Shown here: piece by piece, positions 58,701 through 64,000 of the stretch
Layout: each line of letters opens with the position of its first letter
How positions within the stretch are numbered: position 1 is the first letter of the stretch
NCBI GenBank assembly: GCA_963931865.1
Contig: OZ007510.1
Location: 11,116,404 to 11,180,403 of the forward strand
Direction: 5' to 3'
Length of the DNA stretch: 64,000 nucleotides
Source: Axinella damicornis
Lineage: Eukaryota; Porifera; Demospongiae; Axinellida; Axinellidae
Translations under genes and position numbers: made by a program
The notes under the pieces: generated by a model
The model's input: only the letters and a program-made list of their open reading frames with translations
What the model was told of the DNA's origin: nothing
The model's database searches: none

Positions 58701-60630
58701 TACAACTCTGCATGCTGTCTTGAGCTTCTTACCCTATTTCATACTGTTCTGGACTGTTGTCATGTGACCCTGGCGACAAGCTCCACCTTGATGATGTCAT
58801 TGCCTGGCTGTCAACAATTTCTCCTGATCTTGTAGCCATTATGGCAACCTGGTACTAGAACTCCTATATCATAGCCAGAAGGCAGCACAAGATGGCAGAA
58901 ACTGTCAGAGTGAGAGGTCGAACCATCTCTCAAAGTTTTGATGCTAATTGGTTGTCTGGTGCGATGGTGCCAGAGACACTGCCTAAGGACACCCTGGAAT
59001 GGAGTACACTTGTGCCTGCAATGTTTACGTCTCATATACAATTGTATCCCCTCTGTCCAGGTCAGCCATCTTGGACCAGGGGTACCGGGTGTCTATGTCA
59101 CATGCTAATGCGAATGCAGTGAAGACTGATGCCCCACATCACATCCTTTGGGATATCATGAGGTGCTGGGTAAGGAGTGTCATACGTAGTTGATGCCACA
59201 TCCTCTGGGATCGGATACCATGAGGGGGCCGGGGGTGGGTAAGGAAGGGAGGGGTCACAATTGACATCACATCCTCTGGGATATCACGAGATGCTGGGTA
59301 AGGAGTGTCATAGTTGATGCCTCATCCTCTGGGATCGGATACCATGAGGGGGCCGGGGGTGGGTAAGTAAGGGAGGGGTCACAATTGACATCACATCCTC
59401 TGGGATATCATGAGATGCTGGGTAAGGAGTGTCATAGTTGATGCCACATCCTCTGGGATCGGATACGTACCATGAGGGGGTGGGTAAGGAAGGGAGGGGT
59501 CACAATTGACATCACATCCTCTGGGATAGCAAGAGATAAGGAGTGTCATAGTTGATGCCACATCCTCTGGGATCGGATACGTACCATGAGGGGGTGGGTA
59601 AGGAAGGGAGGGGTCACAATTGACATCACATCCTCTGGGATAGCAAGAGATAAGGAGTGTCATAGTTGATGCCACATCCTCTGGGATCGGATGTGTAGAG
59701 GGGTTATGATTGACATCACATCCTCACTGAGTAAGTATGGTAAAGGGGTCATTACACCACTTCCACTTCCTTCCTATGTGTCACCTAGGTGAAGCAAAGC
59801 CCAGTGAAGAACATTAAACCTAACTCACCTGCAGCTGCCATCCTAAGCAAGGAACCCAAGTGAGTTCCTTGTACTTGTAATTCCTTTCCAGGCCATTTTG
59901 GAGGAGATGAAACCAGACTACTCCTTCCTCTCCCTCCTCTCTCCTTCCCATCACCCAAAGTGGCGCACTGTCGCACACTATTCAATCACCCCCAAACTTT
60001 CTCTATGTTCTGTTTTGCCCCCCTTGTGATATAAATCCTCATGTTGTTCCTCGTACTGAACTCCTTTTGCAGAATCAATGCCTCTTTCTTGATTCGAAAG
60101 GACGCCAACCCTCCATCGAGGTTGCTCAAGCTGACTAGGTTTCCTGAGAACCCGGAGGCCAACTGGGGGCCTAAAGCCAGGGCAAAGAGAAAGTAAGTGG
60201 TCAGTGTATTTCCAGAAGTGAGATAGCTGTGACATTATTTTTGTAGGAAAATTGCATTACCAGCATGTGAAGGGAAGCAAGTTTCTTATGCATTATACAG
60301 TAAAACTATGATTCTTTGGAGCATGTTCCATGCATGACCCTCGTAGCTTGTACTACACACGGAGCGACATAGACCCCACTTTCTAGTGCATACTACTATA
60401 CTAGGGTCGAAAGCTAGTGCAATCTCATTAGACAGAGTATACCTATATGTGTACAGGAAACCGTCTTGCCCAGTATTATCTTAATGAGAAAATGGTTTAT
60501 ATCAGATTCAATAATCACACATTCTGACTATTCCTCTGGCAGAGGTAATGGCCGTGAGGAATCTGAGGATCTGTCAACAAAGAGACGACGACTTCAGGGG
60601 AAAAGAACGCAACTGGATGAACAGACTTAG
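46616..60630 (+). CDS. TRMT1: tRNA (guanine(26)-N2)-dimethyltransferase
   Basis: TRMT1 makes N2,N2-dimethylguanosine at G26 of cytosolic and mitochondrial tRNAs using SAM. Exons: 46616 (or 46739)-46905, 47843-47913, 48501-49048, 54501-54688, 54756-54874, 56236-56348, 56473-56621, 56789-56872, 57283-57352, 57892-58026, 58229-58314, 59061-59169, 59789-59859, 60073-60192, 60543-60630. From the inner ATG this is 2118 nt, 705 residues. Motifs: substrate-entry block [16 protein letters not shown] (exon 1), SAM-binding [13 protein letters not shown] and VANDLS (exon 4), catalytic DLDPYGS (exon 5), CTDMGVL (exon 6), zinc-ligand pairs HCIGC and CDQC (exons 8-9), GGPIWAE (exon 10), NAVKTDAP (exon 12), and ANPPSR with NPEANWGP (exon 14). 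Exon 3 adds 182 mostly polar, Glu/Ser-rich residues not matched in human. The C-terminus is basic and lacks the CCCH zinc finger of human TRMT1. The upstream in-frame ATG could add 41 residues resembling a mitochondrial leader. Intron 3 carries the 5S array. Confidence 0.96.
46976..47035. repeat. TAGTCTCG-type palindrome (47.0 kb)
   Basis: TAGTCTCGCGTGGCCC paired with GGGCCACGCGAGACTA. Shares only the outermost TAGTCTCG with its relatives. In TRMT1 intron 1. Confidence 0.7.
47103..47154. repeat. TAGTCTCG-type palindrome (47.1 kb)
   Basis: TAGTCTCGTTCCCAGACCCC paired with its exact inverse; loop CCTGGGAAAATC. 68 bp from the previous member. Confidence 0.8.
48150..48405. repeat. 28-bp minisatellite in TRMT1 intron 2
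   Basis: About nine copies of TGTGATCACTGCCTGCTGTG plus TTACATTC; one copy is partly deleted. Confidence 0.9.
49156..49274 (+). rRNA. 5S rRNA, unit 1 (divergent edge copy)
   Basis: 119 nt, with several differences from the array consensus: GAACAC for GAATAC, CAGATCACGG for CCGATCACCG, and a lost T near the 3' end (TTGAGG). Its upstream region is also altered (TATGGTTTCAG for TATAGTATCAG). Edge copies of arrays often decay, so it may be inactive. Confidence 0.85.
49488..49607 (+). rRNA. 5S rRNA, unit 2
   Basis: 120 nt, consensus copy. It starts GCCTACGACCATACCAC and ends TTGTAGGCTT, with box A around GAAGTTAAGCAGTGTTG and box C GGATGGGTGACCGCCTGGG as in animal 5S genes. TATAGTA lies about 21 bp upstream and a T-run terminator follows at once. 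Confidence 0.97.
49821..49940 (+). rRNA. 5S rRNA, unit 3
   Basis: 120 nt, consensus sequence. It is followed by an S spacer, in which the first run of four or more T lies about 25 nt downstream. Confidence 0.97.
50122..50241 (+). rRNA. 5S rRNA, unit 4
   Basis: 120 nt, consensus sequence with an immediate T-run terminator. First unit of the 870-bp higher-order block. Confidence 0.97.
50455..50561 (+). pseudogene. 5S rRNA pseudogene, unit 5 (13-nt deletion)
   Basis: 107 nt. Bases 45-57 of the gene are deleted, removing part of box A and helix sequence. Box C also carries GGATGTGTGA for GGATGGGTGA. TFIIIA binding and rRNA folding should both fail. Confidence 0.9.
50751..50809 (+). pseudogene. 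5S rRNA pseudogene, unit 6 (3' half only)
   Basis: Only the last 59 nt remain, from TTGGGCCTG to GGCTT, fused directly to the upstream spacer. Box A and the start site are missing. Confidence 0.92.
50992..51111 (+). rRNA. 5S rRNA, unit 7
   Basis: 120 nt. It differs from consensus by two C-to-T changes (TCTGATCACC and GTGACTGCC), the second within box C. Confidence 0.93.
51325..51431 (+). pseudogene. 5S rRNA pseudogene, unit 8 (13-nt deletion)
   Basis: Carries the same 13-nt deletion and box C change as unit 5, exactly 870 bp downstream of it, so it arose by duplication of the block. Confidence 0.9.
51650..51769 (+). rRNA. 5S rRNA, unit 9
   Basis: 120 nt, consensus sequence, followed by an S spacer. 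It is the counterpart of truncated unit 6 but complete, so the two blocks diverged or unit 9 was restored by exchange. Confidence 0.97.
51929..52265. mobile_element. foldback element inserted in the 5S array
   Basis: From about 51930 (TTTAGATACCACTTTGCAG) to about 52108 (CTGCAAACTGGTATCTAAA) the sequence is a near-perfect inverted repeat with inner arms TAGTTAACGGTC and GACCGTTAACTA. The rest, to 52265, is unique. It interrupts the spacer after unit 9; the array resumes at AGTGTCTATAGTATC. Confidence 0.8.
52292..52411 (+). rRNA. 5S rRNA, unit 10
   Basis: 120 nt, consensus sequence; first unit after the inserted foldback element. Its upstream TATAGTA is intact. Confidence 0.97.
52624..52743 (+). 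rRNA. 5S rRNA, unit 11
   Basis: 120 nt, consensus sequence, followed by an S spacer. Confidence 0.97.
52925..53044 (+). rRNA. 5S rRNA, unit 12
   Basis: 120 nt, consensus sequence with an immediate T-run terminator. It repeats unit 10 at a distance of 633 bp. Confidence 0.97.
53257..53376 (+). rRNA. 5S rRNA, unit 13 (edge copy)
   Basis: 120 nt with changes TTAGCACTT, CTGGAAACC and AGGCCT, two of them in or near box C. Last copy before unrelated intron sequence. Confidence 0.9.
53597..53704. repeat. TAGCCTCG-type palindrome (53.6 kb)
   Basis: ATCTCATTCCCAGGCCTCCG paired with GGCCTGGGAATGAGGCTA; private inner arms CAGATTTTATCTC/GAGATAAAATCTG. Lies about 220 bp after the 5S array. Confidence 0.78.
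54235..54285 (-). repeat. Penelope-like end with hammerhead-like motif
   Basis: Read on the minus strand: TTGATGA, then a 7-bp stem GGTAGCT/AGCTACC with a 4-nt loop, then GAAACGTC. This resembles the hammerhead ribozyme core (CTGATGA, stem II, GAAA) found in Penelope-like retroelements, with the first C changed to T. Short remnant in TRMT1 intron 3, downstream of the 5S array. Confidence 0.45.
54893..55931. mobile_element. about 1.04-kb DNA element with about 95-bp inverted repeats in TRMT1 intron 5
   Basis: The left end (AGTCTACCCGCTAGCCCCTC...) matches the reverse complement of the right end through AGCAAACATTGCACTTGAT. An inner pair GGTTGAAGTACGAACGAGAA (about 55211) and its reverse complement (about 55590) is also present. 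Inside is a short open frame at 55324-55641 beginning [20 protein letters not shown], with no family I can name. Probably non-autonomous. Confidence 0.75.
56076..56235. repeat. CTCC microsatellite forming the polypyrimidine tract of TRMT1 exon 6
   Basis: An almost pure (CCCT)n tract of about 95 bp, then CT-rich variants, running directly into the CCCAG acceptor at 56235. Confidence 0.9.
56652..56755. repeat. AGTAATCTCT minisatellite, TRMT1 intron 7
   Basis: Same 10-bp unit as 26884-26992, decaying to GTAACCTCTAG towards exon 8. Confidence 0.85.
56920..57282. repeat. pyrimidine minisatellite upstream of TRMT1 exon 9
   Basis: About eight units of CTCTGCTCTCCTCTCCCTTA plus CCTCCCC, then a C homopolymer near 57187-57207, ending at the TCCTACAG acceptor. 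Confidence 0.9.
57370..57891. repeat. pyrimidine-rich stretch upstream of TRMT1 exon 10
   Basis: About 520 bp of almost uninterrupted C/T with loose CTCTGCTCTCCTC units and a C homopolymer at 57497-57518, ending at the TTTTGTCCCAG acceptor. Confidence 0.9.
58399..58447. repeat. TAGCCTCG-type palindrome (58.4 kb)
   Basis: TAGCCTCATACCCTGCCC and GGGGCCTGGGTGCGAGGCTA; a diverged member in TRMT1 intron 11. Confidence 0.6.
58587..58698. repeat. TAGTCTCG-type palindrome (58.6 kb)
   Basis: TAGTCTCGGTCCCAGACCC and inverse, with long private arms (ACCAACCCCAGC, GATCGCTTCCAGTATC) and a tiny loop. Near-perfect 112-bp foldback. Confidence 0.85.
59170..59705. repeat. tandem repeat derived from the TRMT1 exon 12 donor region
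   Basis: Four or so copies of a unit of about 120 bp. The first units repeat the end of exon 12 and its splice donor (TGGGATATCA, GATGCTGG, then GTAAGGAGTGTCAT), followed by GGATCGGATACCATGAGGG and GTCACAATTGACATCACATC. Confidence 0.85.
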
Positions 60631-60726
60631 AGGAATTACTGAATGATTTCTGTTATTGGAGAGAAGGATTTATTTTTTCTCTACAGATGCGTACTTCACA
60701 GTGCGGCGCAGCATGCAGTGCAATAT

Positions 60727-60803
60727 GGTCTGGGAACGAGACTGCATGCGCGCGCAGTCTTGGTACCAGACTTGACCTCTCCACGAGAGTCTGGAACCGA
60801 GAC
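60727..60803. repeat. TAGTCTCG-type palindromes at the HADHA-like start
   Basis: Overlapping inverted blocks: GGTCTGGGAACGAGACTGC, GCAGTCTTGGTACCAGAC, and GAGTCTGGAACCGAGAC. They end 3 bp before the ATG of the HADHA-like gene, so they form its 5' leader or core promoter. Confidence 0.6.
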
Positions 60804-60806
60804 AAA

Positions 60807-63800
60807 ATGGAGGCGAAGGCGGTCCATTGCGAGGTGATCCAAGCCGTGGAAGATGCAGGAACCATAAAGGTGTTTGTCATTTGCCTAGACAGGGCGGAAG
60901 GCGACCACAATATCATTGATCGGGAGTTTGCTCGGCAGCTCGCGACAGCAGTGCACCACGCTTGGAAGAAGGCGCGCAAAGGCGAGGTAGATATAGTGGT
61001 GGTATGCAGTGCGAAGAAAGGCTCGTTTATGGCAGGTGCCGACATCCCTTACGAGCTGAAGTTTGTGGGGCCCGAAGGTGGAGAAAGGTAGGTGGGACTT
61101 AATGATGTCCGACTTATTAAGCCCCGCCCACCATCCAGTGTAAAACGTGCTGGATGGTCAGGGGAATGAAGTTAGGGTGCAGTCACTCATTGAATTGAAT
61201 CGAATTGGTATCTTTTGCTAGTCTCAATCTTGTATCTTGCCCTAGTTTTGTTGGGAAGGTGTGGAGTCACTATCAACTCTGCAATTAGGCAATGTTTGTT
61301 GCAGTCTCACTGGCTCTCTGCTCACGGGCCTGACTCTTTCCTAGTAGGGGGGGTGGCCAGGAAAAGAATCTGGTGACTTACCTTTGTTTTCCCTGCCCGA
61401 ATTGTAGGTAGAGCCAATGAGATTGCTGCAATCACATGCATAATTCAGAGAGCTAGAGACCGTGCATGTGATTACTAGCTACCACTCCAAAGCAGCTAGG
61501 CTATCCAGGGTTGTGCTCCAAGAAAGAATTAGCGGTTAATAATGTCCTCAGCAGTTGGGATGTATCCATGTGTCTTCCAACACTTACCAGTATATGGCAT
61601 AGTGGTACTGCCAATGGGTTTTCCCTAGCTTGCTTTCCAAGTTACTTACAGCCACACCCCCTAAGGAGTCTGGTCTGTTCTCCTGTTCTCTGGTCTCCCC
61701 GGGCTAGTAATTGTGTAATGAGGCCTCGTACACTTACATGTACTTGCCAGACCCAACCAATGTGGCTATGCAGGGTAGACTGTAACGTCTCGTGAATTTT
61801 ACTGACAGGGCATTTGCTGATGCCAGGCAGCTGCAGGATTTGTTCTGTGTACTGGAGGCCCTGCCAGTTCCGACGGTGGCCCTCCTGGACGGGACCACCT
61901 TGGGGGGAGGGCTAGAGCTGGCACTGGCATGTGACTACCGCATTGCAGACCCCACGCACTGCAAGCAGATTGGTCTTCCAGAGGTGAAGATTGGGGTCAT
62001 TCCTGGTACGTCTGTCTGTGTTACTTGCAAGTGGAGATGAGGTTAACTGTATCCCCAAGTGCAAATGTTAGCTACAACAATACTGTGCTCTAAATGGGAA
62101 CTGGAATTGGAATTATTTGCCGAGCGGGAAGCGAGGCAACTAATCATTGTGCAGTGTGGAGGTATACACACACACATGCACCAAGTATGTGTCAGGCCAC
62201 TGGCAGTACCAAGCATCTGCTTCCCAGGGGGAAGTGGCTGCACTGAAGTTTCCAAGCGAAGGGGTACTTGTGTTAATCAGTTTCCCCTTGTCTCTAACTA
62301 TGCCATGTCTGCTGTAGTCTGGAAGCCACATCCTTTGCGTGCTCAAAGGGTGTAGCTTCGAGACTAATTGTCGGTTCCGTATTGCAGTGTGTATATGTGT
62401 ATGCTTTGTTGCCAACCAACTAGCCTCCAGTTTTTCACAAGCATTGAAAATTGAGAGATCAATCCGGGAATGCCTTCAAACATCATTCTGATCTCTAAAC
62501 TTTCGAATTGTGCTTCAACATTAACAATGAAGGAGTGGCTAACTACCCGCAGCTAGTGATGTGTCTTGTGCTGTACATATCATGTACATAGGTGCCGGTG
62601 GTTGCTGTCGACTACCAAGGCTGATCGGTTTCAGACGGTCCCTAGACCTCCTTCTTACGGGCCAAGCCATCAATGCTCAGAGGGCACTTAAACTGGGCCT
62701 CGTCGACTGTTTAATGCCAAATATAGAGACTGTAGCTCGAGGAGAGGGAAACATGGGCCGGGACAAATCCTATGAATACAAGTGGCTCTCGAGTTTGCTT
62801 GCTTGCGTTGAGCAGAAAAAGGTCGGGAAACGGTTAATTCAGGTACACAGTAGTGAGGGGATATCAGCTGTGGACACCACTGTGAATGAAGAAGGGAAGA
62901 CAGGTCTTCTCACCGAGGAGGAACTCGCGTCAGAGCTATCCGGGACATGGAAGGAGTGGGAAGCTAAAGCGGCAGTGAAGTACCCCACACCGCGTGGGAA
63001 GATGAAACTTTTTCTGAGCTACCTAGTGAACATCACATTCTACACCGTTGCACTCTTTCAGCTGCTGAGACAGGTCCGGTTCCGAATGCCCGCCCCCTAC
63101 GCATGCCTCCAAACCACCTTCAGGTGTCTGTATGCTGGCAGCTGGGTGGAAGCAATGTCCACAAATGCCCTGGGATTTGCCAGCGTGGCCACGACTGCAG
63201 AAACGAAAAGTCTGATGATGCTTTTCCTCGTGACAAGGAAACTGAAGAAGTTTGCTCTCGCAGTTGGATTGGACGCTGATGCTACCCCACAGAAGAATCT
63301 CAACCCACAGGATACGGTCATTTTCGTCCTCATCTCGAAAGCAGGACTCAAGTTTTCATCTGCATTCATTCAAAGCCTGCTCTACGCTGACTTTACCGTA
63401 TGCGCTGTTGATGCTGGGGAAAACATATCCGAGAAGACAGTGTTTACATCTGTGAAACATCATTTCGATTACTCTATAAAGCGAGGTCACATGATGTTGT
63501 CACAAGTCGAAGCAAAAATGGAGCAGTTTCGTTTCCTTGGTTCGGACATTTCAAAGGAGCAGAAAGCGGTTGAAGGACGGAAGAAGCTGTGCATNNNNNN
63601 NNNNNNNNNNNNNNNNNNNNNNNNNNNNNNNNNNNNNNNNNNNNNNNNNNNNNNNNNNNNNNNNNNNNNNNNNNNNNNNNNNNNNNNNNNNNNNNNNNNN
63701 NNNNNNNNNNNNNNNNNNNNNNNNNNNNNNNNNNNNNNNNNNNNNNNNNNNNNNNNNNNNNNNNNNNNNNNNNNNNNNNNNNNNNNNNNNNNNNCCCCCT

Positions 63801-63955
63801 CCTACCTCCTCCGCTCCATCTCCCACTTTATCACCGTGAGCCACTGGGCGCTGGCAGCCAACCTCGTTGAGGGTGGCAGAGTGACTGCCAATCAGGTGGA
63901 CGCCTGCCTCCTCTCATCCGGGTTCTCCAAGGGACCATTTGCCACCATCAGGGAG
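60807..63955 (+). CDS. divergent enoyl-CoA hydratase / 3-hydroxyacyl-CoA dehydrogenase (HADHA-like), partial
   Basis: The HADHA/FadJ type couples enoyl-CoA hydration and hydroxyacyl-CoA oxidation in fatty-acid beta-oxidation. Exons: 60807-61087, 61809-62005, 62592 through the N gap to about 63955 (GAG before GTGGGT); the rest lies beyond the window. The hydratase half is well kept: SFMAGADI (oxyanion region), [15 protein letters not shown], and [15 protein letters not shown], with both catalytic glutamates (GLE and LPE, equivalent to E151 and E173 in my recollection of human HADHA), then [18 protein letters not shown]. The linker has KYPTPRGK as in the family, but also a hydrophobic [17 protein letters not shown]. 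Where HADHA has the NAD-binding GAGLMG, this protein has [11 protein letters not shown], so the glycine motif is gone. After the gap, [20 protein letters not shown] matches the C-terminal dehydrogenase repeat. There is no clear mitochondrial leader. It is probably a divergent paralogue, and dehydrogenase activity is doubtful. Confidence 0.82.
61088..61808 (+). other. HADHA-like intron 1
   Basis: GTAGGT to ACAG intron, 721 bp. No repeat or gene recognised. Confidence 0.7.
63595..63794. other. assembly gap (200 N)
   Basis: Exactly 200 N, so probably a placeholder length. The gap falls inside exon 3 of the HADHA-like gene, between the Rossmann-like region and the C-terminal repeat. Typical homologues need several hundred codons here, so far more than 200 bp, perhaps with introns, is missing. 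Confidence 0.95.
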
Positions 63956-64000
63956 GTGGGTACTTGTGAGCACAGTAGTTGATTACACAGCAAGGGCATC

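Noticed and set aside
59391..59675. Repetitive 94-residue minus ORF
   Set aside because: Translation of the tandem repeat derived from the exon 12 donor region.

Overview
This is eukaryotic, animal-type DNA: protein-coding exons flanked by GT/AG introns, dense short transposable elements, many micro- and minisatellites, and one assembly gap of exactly 200 N (63595-63794). Families present (STRA6-like retinoid transporter, synaptogyrin, TRMT1, HADHA-like enzyme, animal-type 5S rRNA, tRNA-derived SINE) point to a metazoan. The style of the repeats and the divergence of the proteins suggest a non-bilaterian, most likely a sponge; that is an inference and no taxon is proven.

Layout. (1) 10-12254 (+): 3' two thirds of a multipass STRA6-like gene, copy A, entering from the left edge. 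(2) 12255-22670: gene-poor, filled with inverted-repeat elements, including one of about 3.1 kb with roughly 400-bp arms. (3) 22671-37561 (+): a second, almost complete STRA6-like gene, copy B, whose 13 downstream exons match copy A one for one. (4) 38608-46337 (-): a four-exon synaptogyrin gene convergent with copy B, with a 5.5-kb first intron holding a G-rich 24-bp minisatellite and a RecQ-like remnant. (5) 46338-46615/46738: short divergent promoter region shared with (6) 46616-60630 (+): a 15-exon TRMT1 tRNA (guanine-26) dimethyltransferase gene whose third intron contains a 13-copy 5S rRNA array (49156-53376). (7) 60807 to the right edge (+): a divergent enoyl-CoA hydratase/3-hydroxyacyl-CoA dehydrogenase (HADHA-like) gene, starting 176 bp after the TRMT1 stop and interrupted by the N gap.

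How the genes relate. There is no operon. The informative arrangements are the tandem STRA6-like pair, the head-to-head SYNGR/TRMT1 pair, and the Pol III 5S array nested in sense inside a Pol II gene whose product modifies tRNA. All exon models were built by hand from splice signals, reading phase and remembered family sequences. TRMT1 (2118 coding nt from the inner ATG), SYNGR (636 nt) and copy B (2061 nt from its first complete codon) each close in frame. I found no clearly new multi-gene system. The best leads are the 5S array inside TRMT1, copy A's 1-nt deletion next to tandem splice donors, exon-derived decoy donors in TRMT1, loss of the Rossmann glycine motif in the HADHA-like protein, and a palindrome family with shared ends but private interiors.
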